The notes under the pieces: model-generated | Seen by the model: the letters and a program-made list of their open reading frames with translations, nothing else | Told to the model about the DNA's origin: nothing | Databases searched by the model: none | Part shown: positions 39,513-50,858 of the stretch, in pieces | Numbering within the stretch: position 1 is the stretch's first letter | How the letters are laid out: every line of letters begins with the position of its first letter | Translations under genes and position numbers: made by a program | DNA from: Herbiconiux moechotypicola | Lineage (GTDB): Bacteria > Actinomycetota > Actinomycetes > Actinomycetales > Microbacteriaceae | Direction of reading: 5' to 3' | DNA length: 64,000 nt | NCBI RefSeq assembly: GCF_024979255.1 | Contig: NZ_JANLCN010000007.1 | Coordinates: 1 to 64,000 of the forward strand

Positions 39513-40169
39513 ATGGCTACCACCGCTAAGACCTCCAAGGGCCTGCTCGGCAAGAAGCTCGGCATGACCCAGGTGTGGGACGAGAACAACCGTCTCATCC
39601 CGGTCACCGTCGTCGAGGTCACCCCCAACGTCGTCACCCAGATCCGCACCCCGGAGAAGGACGGCTACTCGGCCGTCCAGATCGCCGCAGGCCAGATCGA
39701 CCCGCGCAAGGTCAACCAGCCGGCCACCGGCCACTTCGCCGCCGCGGGTGTCACCCCCCGTCGCCACCTCACCGAGATCCGCACCGCGGATGCGGCCGAC
39801 TACACCGTCGGCCAGGAGCTCACCGCCGAGGGCGTCTTCGAAGCCGGCCAGAAGGTCGACGTCGTGGGCACCTCGAAGGGCAAGGGCTTCGCCGGTGTGA
39901 TGAAGCGCCACAACTTCAAGGGCGTCTCCGCTTCGCACGGTGCGCACCGCAACCACCGCAAGCCCGGTTCCATCGGCGCCTCCTCGACCCCCAGCCGCGT
40001 GTTCAAAGGCATGCGCATGGCCGGCCGTATGGGCGGCGAGCGCGTGACCGTGCTCAACCTCGTCATCCACTCGGTCGACGCCGAGAAGGGTCTCCTGCTG
40101 GTCAAGGGCGCCGTGCCCGGCGCCAAGGGCCGTCTCGTCTTCGTCCGCAACGCAGTGAAGGGGGCGTAG
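39513..40169 (+). CDS. rplC: 50S ribosomal protein L3
   Basis: 218 residues. It starts near [15 protein letters not shown] and contains the tip loop [20 protein letters not shown] that reaches the peptidyl-transferase centre. The methylated-Gln context of other bacteria is not conspicuous. It is preceded by GGAAGGACCAGGAC and followed by rplD after 3 nt. Confidence 0.98.
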   Translation: MATTAKTSKGLLGKKLGMTQVWDENNRLIPVTVVEVTPNVVTQIRTPEKDGYSAVQIAAGQIDPRKVNQPATGHFAAAGVTPRRHLTEIRTADAADYTVGQELTAEGVFEAGQKVDVVGTSKGKGFAGVMKRHNFKGVSASHGAHRNHRKPGSIGASSTPSRVFKGMRMAGRMGGERVTVLNLVIHSVDAEKGLLLVKGAVPGAKGRLVFVRNAVKGA

Positions 40170-40172
40170 TTC

Positions 40173-40832
40173 ATGGCTACCGCAACCACCAAGGTCGACG
40201 TCCTCGGCCTCTCGGGCAAGTCGGCCGGCTCGGTCGAGCTGCCCGCCGAGATCTTCGACGTGCAGACCAACATCCCGCTCATCCACCAGGTCGTCGTCGC
40301 GCAGCTCGCCGCCGCCCGCCAGGGAACCCACAAGACCAAGCGTCGCGGTGAGGTCTCCGGTGCCGGCCGCAAGCCGTTCAAGCAGAAGGGAACCGGTCGC
40401 GCTCGTCAGGGCTCGATCCGTGCTCCTCAGATGACCGGTGGTGGCATCGTCCACGGTCCCGTGCCCCGCGACTACGCGCAGCGCACCCCCAAGAAGATGA
40501 TCGCTGCCGCTCTCCTCGGTGCACTGTCCGACCGCGCTCGCGGCGGCCGCGTGCACGTCGTCGAGTCGCTCGTCGCGGGCGAGGCCCCGTCGACCAAGGC
40601 CGTGAACGAGTTCCTCGCCACCGTCGCCACCTCGAAGAACTTCCTCGTGGTCGTCGAGCGCGACGACGAGGCGGGCTACAAGAGCGTGCGCAACATCCCG
40701 AGCGTGCACGTGCTCCCCGCCGACCAGCTCAACGCCTACGACGTCCTCGTCTCCGACGACATCGTCTTCACCAAGGGCTCCTTCGACACCTTCGTCGCGT
40801 CGAAGACCAAGAAGGAAGAGGTTTCCGCATGA
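40173..40832 (+). CDS. rplD: 50S ribosomal protein L4
   Basis: 219 residues. The exit-tunnel loop [20 protein letters not shown] and the segment [22 protein letters not shown] are intact. In E. coli L4 autoregulates the S10 operon. Its stop overlaps the rplW start by 4 nt (ATGA). Confidence 0.98.
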   Translation: MATATTKVDVLGLSGKSAGSVELPAEIFDVQTNIPLIHQVVVAQLAAARQGTHKTKRRGEVSGAGRKPFKQKGTGRARQGSIRAPQMTGGGIVHGPVPRDYAQRTPKKMIAAALLGALSDRARGGRVHVVESLVAGEAPSTKAVNEFLATVATSKNFLVVVERDDEAGYKSVRNIPSVHVLPADQLNAYDVLVSDDIVFTKGSFDTFVASKTKKEEVSA

Positions 40833-41134
40833 GCAACGCAGCCTTCAACAAGGACCCGCGCGACATCATCCTCGCCCCGGTCGTCTCCGAGAAGAGCTAC
40901 GGCCTGATCGACGAGGGCAAGTACACCTTCATCGTCGACCCGCGCTCGAACAAGACCGAGATCAAGCTCGCCATCGAGAAGATCTTCAAGGTCGAGGTCG
41001 CCTCGATCAACACGCTGAACCGTCAGGGCAAGACCCGTCGCACCCGCTTCGGGCAGGGCAAGCGCAAGGACACCAAGCGCGCGATCGTCACCCTCAAGTC
41101 CGGCTCCATCGACATCTTCACGGCCGTCGGCTAG
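40829..41134 (+). CDS. rplW: 50S ribosomal protein L23
   Basis: 101 residues, at the tunnel exit where trigger factor and SRP dock. It has [20 protein letters not shown] and the long loop [20 protein letters not shown]. Normal length; 4-nt overlap with rplD. Confidence 0.98.
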   Translation: MSNAAFNKDPRDIILAPVVSEKSYGLIDEGKYTFIVDPRSNKTEIKLAIEKIFKVEVASINTLNRQGKTRRTRFGQGKRKDTKRAIVTLKSGSIDIFTAVG

Positions 41135-41162
41135 TAGGCACGGAAGCTAGAGGAATAAAGAC

Positions 41163-42002
<840 letters not shown>

Positions 42003-42013
42003 GAGTCTAGAAA

Positions 42014-42295
42014 ATGCCACGCAGTCTCAAAAAGGGCCCCTTCGTCGACGACCACCTGTACCGCAAGGTCGTCGCGCAGAACGAGGCCGGTTCGAAGAAC
42101 GTCATCAAGACCTGGTCGCGTCGCTCGATGATCATCCCGGACTTCCTGGGTCACACGATCGCCGTGCACGACGGCCGCAAGCACATCCCGGTGTTCATCA
42201 CCGAGACCATGGTGGGTCACAAGCTGGGCGAGTTCGCCCCGACCCGCACCTTCCGTGGACACGTGAAGGACGACAAGAAGGGCCGTCGCCGCTAA
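42014..42295 (+). CDS. rpsS: 30S ribosomal protein S19
   Basis: 93 residues. [38 protein letters not shown] and [17 protein letters not shown] are all typical; S19 sits in the 30S head near S13. It starts 11 nt after rplB. Confidence 0.98.
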   Translation: MPRSLKKGPFVDDHLYRKVVAQNEAGSKNVIKTWSRRSMIIPDFLGHTIAVHDGRKHIPVFITETMVGHKLGEFAPTRTFRGHVKDDKKGRRR

Positions 42296-42322
42296 CCGCG
42301 GTGACGTGAAGGAGGAAGAGAA

Positions 42323-42715
42323 ATGGTGGAGTCGATCGCCCGCGTGCGACACATCCGCGTCACCCCCCAGAAGGCCCGTCGCGTCGTCAACCTCATCCGC
42401 GGCCGCCAGGCCGTCGAGGCGCTCGCCATCCTGAAGTTCGCCCCGCAGGGCGCTTCGGAGCCCGTGTACAAGCTGGTCGCCTCGGCGATCGCCAACGCCC
42501 GGGTCAAGGCCGACGCCTCGAACGAGTACCTCGACGAGCAGGACCTGTTCGTCGCCAAGGCGTTCGTCGACGAGGGCACCACGCTCAAGCGCTTCCAGCC
42601 CCGTGCTCAGGGACGCGCGTTCCGCATCAACAAGCGCACCAGCCACATCACCATCGTCCTGGCCACGCCGGACGAAGCCGATGTCGCCGCCGCGAGCAAG
42701 AAGGCGAGCAAGTAA
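42323..42715 (+). CDS. rplV: 50S ribosomal protein L22
   Basis: 130 residues. [20 protein letters not shown] and the tunnel beta-hairpin [20 protein letters not shown], where macrolide-resistance changes occur elsewhere, look standard. GGAGGAAGAG precedes the ATG. The stop overlaps rpsC by 1 nt (TAATG). Confidence 0.98.
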   Translation: MVESIARVRHIRVTPQKARRVVNLIRGRQAVEALAILKFAPQGASEPVYKLVASAIANARVKADASNEYLDEQDLFVAKAFVDEGTTLKRFQPRAQGRAFRINKRTSHITIVLATPDEADVAAASKKASK

Positions 42716-43479
42716 TGGGCCAGAAAGTCAATCCGTACGGCTTCCGTCTCGGCATCACCACCGACCATGTGTCGCGCTGGTTCTCCGACAGCACGAAGAA
42801 GGGCCAGCGTTACAGCGACTACCTCGCTGAGGACGTGAAGATCCGCAACCTACTGAAGACCTCGCTCGACCGCGCCGGCGTGGCCAAGATCGAGATCGAG
42901 CGCACCCGCGACCGCGTCCGCGTCGACATCCACACCGCCCGCCCGGGCATCGTGATCGGCCGCCGCGGCGCCGAGGCCGAGCGCATCCGCGCCGACCTCG
43001 AGAAGCTCACCGGCAAGCAGATCCAGTTGAACATCCTCGAGGTGAAGAACCCCGAGGCCGAGGCTCAGCTCGTGGCGCAGGGCATCGCCGAGCAGCTCAC
43101 CGCCCGCGTGGCCTTCCGTCGCGCGATGCGCAAGGGTCTGCAGGGCGCGCAGCGCGCCGGCGCCAAGGGTGTCCGCATCCAGGTGTCGGGCCGTCTCGGC
43201 GGCGCCGAGATGAGCCGCTCGGAGTTCTACCGCGAGGGCCGCGTGCCCCTGCACACCCTCCGCGCCAACATCGACTACGGCTTCTACGAGGCCAAGACGA
43301 CGTTCGGCCGCATCGGTGTGAAGGTGTGGATCTACAAGGGCGACATCACCAACAAGGAGCTCGCTCGCGAGCAGGCCAACCAGAAGTCCTCGCGCCCCGA
43401 GCGCGGCGACCGCGACCGTCCGCGCCGTAACTCCGCCCCCAAGGCGGACGCACCGGTCGCAGCAGGAGTTGAGGCGTAA
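42715..43479 (+). CDS. rpsC: 30S ribosomal protein S3
   Basis: 254 residues. [13 protein letters not shown] at the N-terminus, a KH domain with [14 protein letters not shown], then the S3-C domain with [20 protein letters not shown] and VKVWIYKGD. The last 35 or so residues are a charged, Pro/Ala-rich actinobacterial extension ([20 protein letters not shown]). Confidence 0.98.
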   Translation: MGQKVNPYGFRLGITTDHVSRWFSDSTKKGQRYSDYLAEDVKIRNLLKTSLDRAGVAKIEIERTRDRVRVDIHTARPGIVIGRRGAEAERIRADLEKLTGKQIQLNILEVKNPEAEAQLVAQGIAEQLTARVAFRRAMRKGLQGAQRAGAKGVRIQVSGRLGGAEMSRSEFYREGRVPLHTLRANIDYGFYEAKTTFGRIGVKVWIYKGDITNKELAREQANQKSSRPERGDRDRPRRNSAPKADAPVAAGVEA

Positions 43480-43481
43480 TC

Positions 43482-43901
43482 ATGCTTATCCCCCGTCGAG
43501 TCAAGCACCGCAAGCAGCACCACCCCGGCCGTAGTGGCCAGGCCACCGGCGGCACCACGGTGAACTTCGGTGAGTACGGCATCCAGGCCCTCACCCCCGC
43601 CTACGTGACCAACCGTCAGATCGAGTCCGCTCGTATCGCCATGACCCGTCACATCAAGCGTGGCGGAAAGGTGTGGATCAACATCTACCCCGACCGTCCG
43701 CTCACGAAGAAGCCGGCCGAGACCCGCATGGGTTCCGGTAAGGGTTCGCCCGAGTGGTGGGTCGCCAACGTCAAGCCGGGCCGTGTGCTCTTCGAGCTGA
43801 GCGGGGTCAACGAGACCATCGCTCGCGAGGCACTCACCCGTGCAATCCACAAGCTGCCCCTGAAGGCACGCATCATCAAGCGCGAGGAGGGCGACGCGTA
43901 A
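43482..43901 (+). CDS. rplP: 50S ribosomal protein L16
   Basis: 139 residues. [38 protein letters not shown] and [20 protein letters not shown] are hallmarks. It lies 2 nt after rpsC, and its stop overlaps the rpmC start by one base. Confidence 0.98.
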   Translation: MLIPRRVKHRKQHHPGRSGQATGGTTVNFGEYGIQALTPAYVTNRQIESARIAMTRHIKRGGKVWINIYPDRPLTKKPAETRMGSGKGSPEWWVANVKPGRVLFELSGVNETIAREALTRAIHKLPLKARIIKREEGDA

Positions 43902-44224
43902 TGGCGATCGGATCCAAGGAGCTCGCCCCGGCAGAGCTCGACACTTTTGAAGACTCCCGTCTCATCGAGGAGCTTCGCAAGGCCAAGGAAGAGCTGTTCA
44001 ACCTGCGCTTCCAGTCGGCGACCGGCCAGCTCGAGAGCCACGGCCGTCTCCGTGCCGTCAAGCGCGACATCTCGCGCATCTACACCGTCATCCGCGAGCG
44101 GGAGCTCGGCATCCGTGCCACCCCCGCCCCCGTCGAGGCCCCGGCCAAGGCGACCAAGAAGTCCAAGAAGGCTGCTGAGGCTGACGCCCCGGCCGTCGCC
44201 GAGACCGAGGAGGCCAGCAAGTAA
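43901..44224 (+). CDS. rpmC: 50S ribosomal protein L29 with Ala/Lys/Glu-rich tail
   Basis: 107 residues, longer than the 60-70 usual. The core includes [20 protein letters not shown] and [15 protein letters not shown]-like residues; about 30 extra residues (from [19 protein letters not shown] onwards) are low-complexity. Starts at TAATG and overlaps rpsQ by one base. Confidence 0.96.
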   Translation: MAIGSKELAPAELDTFEDSRLIEELRKAKEELFNLRFQSATGQLESHGRLRAVKRDISRIYTVIRERELGIRATPAPVEAPAKATKKSKKAAEADAPAVAETEEASK

Positions 44225-44547
44225 TGGCTAAGACCGAAGAGAAGGTCGCGGAAGCCGGACACGAGTCGGCCGCCCACGACGTGAAGGACGCGGGAGCCCG
44301 TGGCTACCGTAAGACCCGCCGCGGCTACGTGGTGAGCGACAAGATGGAGAAGACCATCGTCGTCGAGGTCGAGGACCGCGTGAAGCACCCGCTGTACGGC
44401 AAGGTCATCCGCCGCACCTCCAAGGTGAAGGCGCACGACGAGGCCGGCAGCGCCGGCATCGGCGACCTGGTCGTCATCAGCGAGACCCGTCCGCTCAGCG
44501 CTACCAAGCGCTGGCGCCTGGTCGAGATCCTGGAGAAGGCGAAGTAA
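44224..44547 (+). CDS. rpsQ: 30S ribosomal protein S17
   Basis: 107 residues. An N-terminal extension of about 26 residues ([20 protein letters not shown]...) precedes the OB-fold core [19 protein letters not shown], with [20 protein letters not shown] and [15 protein letters not shown]. Starts in the rpmC stop (TAATG). Confidence 0.97.
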   Translation: MAKTEEKVAEAGHESAAHDVKDAGARGYRKTRRGYVVSDKMEKTIVVEVEDRVKHPLYGKVIRRTSKVKAHDEAGSAGIGDLVVISETRPLSATKRWRLVEILEKAK

Positions 44548-44548
44548 C

Positions 44549-44917
44549 ATGCTGCAGCAAGAATCCCGAGTCAAGGTCGCCGACAACACCGGCGCCAAGG
44601 AGCTCCTGACGATTCGTGTGCTCGGTGGCTCCGGCCGTCGCTACGCAGGTCTCGGCGACGTCATCGTCGCGACCGTCAAGGACGCCATCCCCGGCGGAAA
44701 CGTCAAGAAGGGCGACGTGGTCAAGGCCGTCATCGTCCGCACCGTCAAGCAGACCCGTCGTCCCGACGGCTCCTACATCAAGTTCGACGAGAACGCCGCG
44801 GTGATCCTGAAGAACGACGGAGACCCCCGTGGTACCCGTATCTTCGGCCCGGTCGGCCGTGAGCTCCGTGACAAGAAGTTCATGAAGATCATCTCGCTGG
44901 CACCGGAGGTCATCTAA
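44549..44917 (+). CDS. rplN: 50S ribosomal protein L14
   Basis: 122 residues. [40 protein letters not shown], and the C-terminal [20 protein letters not shown] are standard. It starts 1 nt after the rpsQ stop; in the E. coli layout this is the first spc gene. Confidence 0.98.
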   Translation: MLQQESRVKVADNTGAKELLTIRVLGGSGRRYAGLGDVIVATVKDAIPGGNVKKGDVVKAVIVRTVKQTRRPDGSYIKFDENAAVILKNDGDPRGTRIFGPVGRELRDKKFMKIISLAPEVI

Positions 44918-44920
44918 ACC

Positions 44921-45280
44921 ATGGCAAACATCAAGAAGGGCGACCTGGTCCAGGTCATCTCGGGCGCCACCCAGGCCCGCGGCGGAGACCGCGGCAAGCA
45001 GGGTCGCGTGATCGAGGTGCTCGTCGAGCAGGACCGCGTGGTCGTCGAGGGCGTGAACTTCGTCACCAAGCACGTGCGCGTGGGCCAGACCCAGCGCGGC
45101 ACGAAGACCGGTGGCATCGAGACCGTCGAGGCCCCCATCCACGTCTCCAACGTCGCGATCGTCGACCCCGAGACCAAGAAGCCGACCCGCGTCGGCCACC
45201 GCACCGAAGAAGTCACGAAGGACGGCGTCACCAAGACGGTCCGCGTTCGTTACGCGAAGAAGTCAGGAAAAGACCTCTGA
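44921..45280 (+). CDS. rplX: 50S ribosomal protein L24
   Basis: 119 residues with a KOW motif: [20 protein letters not shown] followed by [11 protein letters not shown]. Its C-terminal part carries [19 protein letters not shown]. The stop overlaps the rplE start by one base (TGATG). Confidence 0.98.
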   Translation: MANIKKGDLVQVISGATQARGGDRGKQGRVIEVLVEQDRVVVEGVNFVTKHVRVGQTQRGTKTGGIETVEAPIHVSNVAIVDPETKKPTRVGHRTEEVTKDGVTKTVRVRYAKKSGKDL

Positions 45281-45873
45281 TGAGCATCGACACTGCCGCG
45301 CCGGCTGGCAAGATCCAGCCGCGCCTGAAGCAGAAGTACCGCAACGAGATCGTCGACTCCCTCACCAAGGAGTTCGGGTTCACGAACGTGCACCAGGTGC
45401 CCGGCCTCGTGAAGGTCGTCGTGAACACCGGCGTCGGCGAGGCCGCGCGCGACGGCAAGGTCATCGACGGTGCGGTCAAGGACCTCACCGCGATCACCGG
45501 CCAGAAGCCGCAGGTCACCAAGGCCCGCAAGTCCATCGCGCAGTTCAAGCTGCGCGAGGGCCAGCCCATCGGCGCCCACGTCACCCTCCGTGGTGACCGC
45601 GCCTGGGAGTTCCTCGACCGCCTGCTCTCGCTGGCGCTTCCCCGCATCCGCGACTTCCGCGGCCTCTCGGACAAGCAGTTCGACGGCCGTGGCAACTACA
45701 CCTTCGGTCTCACCGAGCAGTCGGTCTTCCACGAGATCGACCAGGACAAGATCGACCGCGTGCGTGGTTTCGACATCACCGTCGTGACCACCGCGAAGAC
45801 CGACGACGAGGGTCGTGCGCTGCTCAAGGCGCTCGGCTTCCCGTTCAAGTCGGGCGACAGCACCACCAACTAG
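45280..45873 (+). CDS. rplE: 50S ribosomal protein L5
   Basis: 197 residues; binds 5S rRNA and contacts P-site tRNA. Motifs: [59 protein letters not shown] and [13 protein letters not shown]. In many bacteria rpsN (S14) follows here; instead 75 nt of non-coding sequence lead to rpsH. Confidence 0.98.
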   Translation: MSIDTAAPAGKIQPRLKQKYRNEIVDSLTKEFGFTNVHQVPGLVKVVVNTGVGEAARDGKVIDGAVKDLTAITGQKPQVTKARKSIAQFKLREGQPIGAHVTLRGDRAWEFLDRLLSLALPRIRDFRGLSDKQFDGRGNYTFGLTEQSVFHEIDQDKIDRVRGFDITVVTTAKTDDEGRALLKALGFPFKSGDSTTN

Positions 45874-45948
45874 CACCACCCATCCACGACGACCCAGGTC
45901 GGCATCCTCGTAAAGGGTGTCGAAACCAGGCGCGAAAGGCACACCACC

Positions 45949-46347
45949 ATGACAATGACAGATCCGGTCGCAGACATGCTGACCCGTCTGCGCAACGCGA
46001 ACTCGGCGCACCACGACACCGTGTCGATGCCGCACTCGAAGCTCAAGGGCCACATCGCCGAGATCCTCAAGACCGAGGGCTACATCTCCGGCTGGGAGGT
46101 CAGCGACGCCCGCGTCGGCCAGACCCTCACGCTGAACCTCAAGTTCGGCCCCAACCGCGAGCGTTCCATCGCCGGTATCAAGCGCGTCTCCAAGCCCGGA
46201 CTCCGCGTCTACGCGAAGTCGACCGAGATCCCCACGGTTCTCGGCGGGCTCGGCGTCGCCATCCTGTCCACCTCCTCGGGGCTCCTCACGGACCGTCAGG
46301 CGAGCAAGAAGGGCGTGGGTGGGGAAGTCCTCGCCTACGTGTGGTAA
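45949..46347 (+). CDS. rpsH: 30S ribosomal protein S8
   Basis: 132 residues; key assembly protein. It starts [20 protein letters not shown] and ends with the family signature [26 protein letters not shown] lies 10 nt upstream of the ATG at 45949; a second ATG lies two codons downstream. No S14 gene lies in the 75-nt gap before it. Confidence 0.98.
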   Translation: MTMTDPVADMLTRLRNANSAHHDTVSMPHSKLKGHIAEILKTEGYISGWEVSDARVGQTLTLNLKFGPNRERSIAGIKRVSKPGLRVYAKSTEIPTVLGGLGVAILSTSSGLLTDRQASKKGVGGEVLAYVW

Positions 46348-46353
46348 CCGACA

Positions 46354-46890
46354 ATGTCACGAATCGGACGTCTCCCCATCGACATCCCTGCCGGCGTGAC
46401 CGTCACCATCGACGGCCAGCAGGTGCAGGTCAAGGGCCCGAAGGGTGAGCTCGCGCTCACCATCGCGACCCCCATCGCCGCCTCCATCGAGGAGAACCAG
46501 GTGCTGGTCACCCGCCCCGACGACGAGCGCACCTCGCGTTCGCTGCACGGGCTCACCCGCACCCTCATCGCGAACCAGATCATCGGTGTGACCCAGGGCT
46601 ACTCCAAGAGCCTCGAGGTCGTGGGCACCGGTTACCGCGTGGCTGCCAAGGGCACCGGCGTCGAGTTCGCCCTCGGCTTCTCGCACCCCGTCGCCGTCGA
46701 GCCCCCCGCGGGCATCACGTTCACCGTCGAGGGCAACAACAAGCTCACGGTCAACGGCATCGACAAGCAGGCCGTCGGTGAGGTTGCCGCCAACATTCGC
46801 AAGCTGCGCAAGCCCGAGCCCTACAAGGGCAAGGGTGTGCGGTACGCCGGCGAGGTCGTTCGCCGCAAGGCCGGAAAGAGTGGTAAGTAA
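46354..46890 (+). CDS. rplF: 50S ribosomal protein L6
   Basis: 178 residues with the internal two-domain duplication. [20 protein letters not shown] at the start; the C-terminal signature [20 protein letters not shown] is intact. It starts 6 nt after rpsH. Confidence 0.98.
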   Translation: MSRIGRLPIDIPAGVTVTIDGQQVQVKGPKGELALTIATPIAASIEENQVLVTRPDDERTSRSLHGLTRTLIANQIIGVTQGYSKSLEVVGTGYRVAAKGTGVEFALGFSHPVAVEPPAGITFTVEGNNKLTVNGIDKQAVGEVAANIRKLRKPEPYKGKGVRYAGEVVRRKAGKSGK

Positions 46891-46892
46891 CC

Positions 46893-47264
46893 ATGGCTAC
46901 TGTCACAAGAGGAAAGTCGAAGTCCGCCGCCCGCGACCGCCGGCACGCGCGACTCCGCAAGAAGGTCGAGGGCACCGCAGCGCGCCCCCGCCTGGTCGTC
47001 ACCCGTTCGGCCCGCCACGTCTTCGTGCAGGTCGTCGACGACAGCAAGGGTCACACCCTCGCGTCGGCGTCGACCCTCGAGGCCGACCTGCGCGCCTTCG
47101 ACGGCGACAAGACCGCCAAGGCCAAGAAGGTCGGTGAGCTGGTCGCTGAGCGCGCCAAGTCGGCCGGCATCGAGGCCGTCGTGTTCGACCGCGGCGGCAA
47201 CCGCTACGCCGGTCGCGTCGCGGCCATCGCCGACGGAGCCCGGGAAGGCGGTCTGAGCCTGTGA
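46893..47264 (+). CDS. rplR: 50S ribosomal protein L18
   Basis: 123 residues; 5S rRNA-binding. An Arg-rich N-terminus ([20 protein letters not shown]) and [15 protein letters not shown], then [20 protein letters not shown]. It overlaps rpsE by 4 nt (GTGA). Confidence 0.98.
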   Translation: MATVTRGKSKSAARDRRHARLRKKVEGTAARPRLVVTRSARHVFVQVVDDSKGHTLASASTLEADLRAFDGDKTAKAKKVGELVAERAKSAGIEAVVFDRGGNRYAGRVAAIADGAREGGLSL

Positions 47265-47953
47265 GCACCGACAACAACAAGGAGCAGGACGTGGCAGCAG
47301 TCACCGAGACGCCCGTCGAGACCGCCGCGTCTTCGGGCTCGAACCAGAGCGAGCCGCGTGAGGCCCGTCGGGGTGGTCGCGAGCGCAACCCCAACCGCGA
47401 CCGCGGCAGCCGCGACGCCGAGAAGAGCCAGTTCCTCGAGCGCGTCGTGACCATCAACCGTGTCTCGAAGGTCGTGAAGGGTGGTCGTCGCTTCAGCTTC
47501 ACCGCTCTCGTGGTCGTCGGCGACGGCAACGGCCTGGTGGGTGTCGGCTACGGCAAGGCCCGCGAGGTTCCGACCGCGATCTCCAAGGGTGTCGAGGAGG
47601 CCAAGAAGAACTTCTTCCGCGTGCCTCGCGTCGGCAACACCATCCCTCACCCGGTGCAGGGTGAGGCGGCCGCCGGTGTGGTGCTCCTGCGCCCCGCCGC
47701 CGCCGGTACCGGTGTTATCGCCGGTGGGCCGGTGCGCGCCGTCCTCGAGTGCGCCGGCATCCACGACATCCTCTCGAAGTCGCTCGGCTCGTCGAACACG
47801 ATCAACATCGTGCACGCGACCGTCGAGGCGCTGCAGCAGCTCGAAGAGCCGCGTGCCGTCGCCGCCCGTCGTGGGCTCGACTTCGACGAGGTCGCCCCGG
47901 CCCGCCTCGTGCGTGCCGAGGCCGACGCCCTCGCAGCGAAGGCAGGTGCATGA
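47261..47953 (+). CDS. rpsE: 30S ribosomal protein S5 with N-terminal extension
   Basis: 230 residues. GTG start in the rplR stop. About 57 residues of low-complexity acidic-then-basic sequence precede the core [39 protein letters not shown], and [20 protein letters not shown]. The spectinomycin-site loop (VSKVVKGG) appears wild type. Confidence 0.97.
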   Translation: MSTDNNKEQDVAAVTETPVETAASSGSNQSEPREARRGGRERNPNRDRGSRDAEKSQFLERVVTINRVSKVVKGGRRFSFTALVVVGDGNGLVGVGYGKAREVPTAISKGVEEAKKNFFRVPRVGNTIPHPVQGEAAAGVVLLRPAAAGTGVIAGGPVRAVLECAGIHDILSKSLGSSNTINIVHATVEALQQLEEPRAVAARRGLDFDEVAPARLVRAEADALAAKAGA

Positions 47954-48138
47954 TGGCCACCAGTCTCAAGGTGACCCAGATCAAGTCCAAGATCAGCGAG
48001 AAGCAGAACCAGCGTGACACGCTGCGCAGCCTCGGACTGAAGCGCATCGGCGACGTCGTCGTGCGTGAAGACAACGCCCAGAACCGCGGGTACGTGCGCA
48101 CCGTCGCACACCTGGTGAAGGTCGAGGAGATTGACTAA
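47953..48138 (+). CDS. rpmD: 50S ribosomal protein L30
   Basis: 61 residues: [40 protein letters not shown] and [14 protein letters not shown]. Two adjacent ATGs (47950, 47953) are possible; the second gives the TGATG coupling seen elsewhere in the cluster. Its stop overlaps rplO by one base. Confidence 0.96.
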   Translation: MATSLKVTQIKSKISEKQNQRDTLRSLGLKRIGDVVVREDNAQNRGYVRTVAHLVKVEEID

Positions 48139-48791
48139 TGGCTGAAGAGAAAGCCAACGAGACCGCGAAGGCGGCTCCGAAGAAGGCTGCGGCCCCTAAG
48201 GCCGCCGCTGCCAAGGCGCCCGCTGCCGCGAAGGCCGCCGCTGAGAAGCCGGCCGCCGAGAAGCCCGCCAAGGCTCCGGCCAAGGCCAAGGCGCCTGCCG
48301 CATCCGCCGCCACCGCGAAGGCCGAGCCGGCCGCCGAGGTCGCCGGTTCGGGTGAGCACGTGCTGAAGGTGCACCACCTCCGTCCCGCCCCCGGGGCCAA
48401 GAAGGCGCGCACCCGCGTCGGCCGTGGTGAGGGCTCGAAGGGTAAGACCGCCGGCCGTGGTACCAAGGGCACGAAGGCCCGTTACCAGGTCAAGGTCGGC
48501 TTCGAGGGTGGCCAGATGCCGCTGCACATGCGTACGCCGAAGCTGCGCGGGTTCAAGAACCCGTTCCGCGTCGAGTACCAGGTGGTCAACCTCGCCAAGC
48601 TCGCCGAGCTCTACCCGACCGGTGGCGACGTCACCGTGAGCGACCTCGTCGCCAAGGGTGCGGTGCGCAAGAACGAGAAGGTCAAGGTTCTCGGCGAGGG
48701 CGACATCGCTGTGAAGCTGACCGTCGCGGTCGACAAGGTCTCCGGCTCCGCCGAGCAGAAGATCGTCGCCGCGGGTGGTTCCGTCAAGTAA
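48138..48791 (+). CDS. rplO: 50S ribosomal protein L15 with 73-residue Ala/Lys/Pro N-terminal extension
   Basis: 217 residues instead of about 145. Residues 1 to about 73 are a low-complexity Ala/Lys/Pro/Glu tract with repeated KAPA and EKPA units, histone-H1-like in composition. The normal L15 core follows: [40 protein letters not shown] and [20 protein letters not shown]. The ATG lies in TAATG after rpmD; no internal start is favoured. The tract is in frame with no frameshift. Last gene before secY. Confidence 0.95.
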   Translation: MAEEKANETAKAAPKKAAAPKAAAAKAPAAAKAAAEKPAAEKPAKAPAKAKAPAASAATAKAEPAAEVAGSGEHVLKVHHLRPAPGAKKARTRVGRGEGSKGKTAGRGTKGTKARYQVKVGFEGGQMPLHMRTPKLRGFKNPFRVEYQVVNLAKLAELYPTGGDVTVSDLVAKGAVRKNEKVKVLGEGDIAVKLTVAVDKVSGSAEQKIVAAGGSVK

Positions 48792-48802
48792 GCAGTACTC
48801 AG

Positions 48803-48883
48803 CCGGTGGCCCGATTCGAAGCCCGTACACAGTCGCCTCATCAGAATGAGGTAGCCTGTCGAGGCCACGAATCGGGTCACCGG
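48803..48883 (+). promoter_or_regulatory. Long inverted repeat in the secY leader
   Basis: A 16-bp inverted repeat (48803-48818 with 48868-48883; the one mismatch becomes a G-U pair, and flanking G/C extend it to 17) encloses 49 nt. The loop contains a CCTCAT/ATGAGG hairpin (48836-48851) and the -10-like TAGCCT (48852-48857). It could be a processing site, an attenuator or the setting of an internal promoter for secY-adk-map. Confidence 0.5.
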
Positions 48884-48923
48884 CATTCTTGGCATTGAGC
48901 CACACGAACGCAGGAGGCCCTTT

Positions 48924-50246
48924 TTGTTCAAAGCCGTCGCGCGGATCTTCCGCACTCCGGATCTCCGTAGGAAGATCGGCTTCACGCTCGGCATCGTCGC
49001 GCTGTTCCGACTGGGATCGTTCATCCCCGCGCCGTTCGTCGACTTCGGTAACGTGCAGACCTGTCTGGCCGCCAACCAGGGCACCTCGGGCCTCTACGAG
49101 CTCGTCAACCTCTTCTCGGGTGGCGCGCTCCTCCAGCTGTCCATCTTCGCGCTGGGCATCATGCCGTACATCACGGCCTCGATCATCGTGCAGCTGCTGC
49201 GCGTGGTCATCCCCCACTTCGAGACCCTCTACAAAGAGGGCCAGGCCGGCCAGAGCCGCCTGACGCAGTACACCCGCTACCTCACCATCGCGCTGGGCGT
49301 GCTGCAGTCCACCACCCTCATCACGGTGGCCCGCTCGGGTGCGCTCTTCGGCACCTCCACCGTGGCCGAGTGCGGCCAGCTCATCACCAACGACGCCTGG
49401 TACGCCATCCTGCTCATGGTCATCACCATGACGGCCGGCACCGGCGTCATCATGTGGATGGGTGAGCTCATCACCGAGCGCGGCATCGGCAACGGCATGT
49501 CGCTGCTCATCTTCACCTCGATCGCCTCCACCTTCCCGTCGTCGCTGTGGCTCATCGCCGAGACCCAGAGCTTCGAGACCTTCCTGCTGGTCTTGGCCGT
49601 CGGAATCGTGGTGGTCGCCCTCGTGGTGTTCGTCGAGCTCTCGCAACGCCGCATCCCGGTGCAGTACGCCAAGCGTGTCGTCGGCCGGCGCACCTATGGC
49701 GGCAACAACACCTACATCCCGATCAAGGTGAACATGGCGGGTGTGGTGCCGGTCATCTTCGCGTCGTCGCTGCTGTACCTGCCGGCGCTGATCGCCCAGT
49801 TCAACCAGCCGCAGGCCGGGCAGGAGCCCGCCGGCTGGGTCACCTGGATCAACAACTACCTCGTGCGCGGCGACCACCCGCTCTACATGCTGCTGTACTT
49901 CCTGCTCATCGTGGGCTTCACCTACTTCTACGTGGCTATCACGTTCAACCCCGAAGAGGTCGCCGACAACATGAAGAAGTTCGGCGGGTTCATCCCCGGC
50001 ATCCGTGCCGGGCGCCCGACCGCGGAGTACCTCGACTACGTGCTGACCCGCATCACCCTGCCGGGTTCGATCTATCTCGGTCTCATCGCCCTGCTGCCGC
50101 TCATCGCGCTGGTGGCGGTGGGTGCGAACCAGAACTTCCCGTTCGGTGGCGCCTCCATCCTCATCATCGTGGGTGTCGGCCTCGAGACGGTGAAGCAGAT
50201 CGACTCGCAGCTGCAGCAGCGGCACTACGAAGGGCTTCTCCGATGA
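48924..50246 (+). CDS. secY: Preprotein translocase subunit SecY
   Basis: 440 residues with ten hydrophobic segments, forming the SecYEG channel in the membrane. TTG start with AGGAGG 7 nt upstream; it begins [20 protein letters not shown]. Signature regions: [20 protein letters not shown] (TM2), [16 protein letters not shown]-like cytoplasmic loop, and [20 protein letters not shown] in the C-terminal half. Overlaps adk by 4 nt (ATGA). Confidence 0.98.
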   Translation: MFKAVARIFRTPDLRRKIGFTLGIVALFRLGSFIPAPFVDFGNVQTCLAANQGTSGLYELVNLFSGGALLQLSIFALGIMPYITASIIVQLLRVVIPHFETLYKEGQAGQSRLTQYTRYLTIALGVLQSTTLITVARSGALFGTSTVAECGQLITNDAWYAILLMVITMTAGTGVIMWMGELITERGIGNGMSLLIFTSIASTFPSSLWLIAETQSFETFLLVLAVGIVVVALVVFVELSQRRIPVQYAKRVVGRRTYGGNNTYIPIKVNMAGVVPVIFASSLLYLPALIAQFNQPQAGQEPAGWVTWINNYLVRGDHPLYMLLYFLLIVGFTYFYVAITFNPEEVADNMKKFGGFIPGIRAGRPTAEYLDYVLTRITLPGSIYLGLIALLPLIALVAVGANQNFPFGGASILIIVGVGLETVKQIDSQLQQRHYEGLLR

Positions 50247-50845
50247 GCGACGGTGCACCCGACACCTCTTCCACCGGCCTGCGACTCCTGCTGGTCGGCC
50301 CTCCCGGCGCCGGCAAGGGCACCCAGGCGACTCGTCTGTCGGCCAGCTACGGCATCCCGGCCGTCTCCACCGGAGACATCTTCCGCGAGAACGTGAAGAA
50401 CGGCACCGAGCTCGGCGTGAAGGCCAAGGGCTACATGGATGCGGGCCAGTACGTGCCCGACGAGCTCACCAACGACCTCGTGCGCGACCGGCTCTCTCAG
50501 CCCGACGTCGCCGACGGCTTCCTGCTCGACGGCTACCCGCGCACGCTGCAGCAGGTGGAGGAGCTCGACGGGATGCTCGGGGTCGACGGGCTCTCGCTCG
50601 ACGCGGTCGTCGTGCTCACCGCCGACACCGACGAGGTGGTGCGCCGCCTGCTCGGCCGCGCCGCCGAGCAGGGCCGAAGCGACGACACCGAAGAGGTCAT
50701 CCGCAAGCGCCTCGACGTGTACGCCGAGCAGACCGCGCCGCTCATCCAGGTGTACGCGAGCCGCGACCTGGTGGTGGAGGTCGACGGCCTCGGCGAGATC
50801 GACGAGGTCACCGGGCGCATCGTCGCCGCTCTCGCCGCCCTGTGA
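50243..50845 (+). CDS. adk: Adenylate kinase
   Basis: 200 residues, short form. Catalyses ATP + AMP = 2 ADP. P-loop [10 protein letters not shown] (19-28), the AMP-binding region [10 protein letters not shown], and [11 protein letters not shown]. The LID is reduced ([20 protein letters not shown]) and has no zinc cysteines, as usual for actinobacteria. It starts inside the secY stop and is followed by map. Confidence 0.97.
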   Translation: MSDGAPDTSSTGLRLLLVGPPGAGKGTQATRLSASYGIPAVSTGDIFRENVKNGTELGVKAKGYMDAGQYVPDELTNDLVRDRLSQPDVADGFLLDGYPRTLQQVEELDGMLGVDGLSLDAVVVLTADTDEVVRRLLGRAAEQGRSDDTEEVIRKRLDVYAEQTAPLIQVYASRDLVVEVDGLGEIDEVTGRIVAALAAL

Positions 50846-50858
50846 CGGGGGTTCCCGC

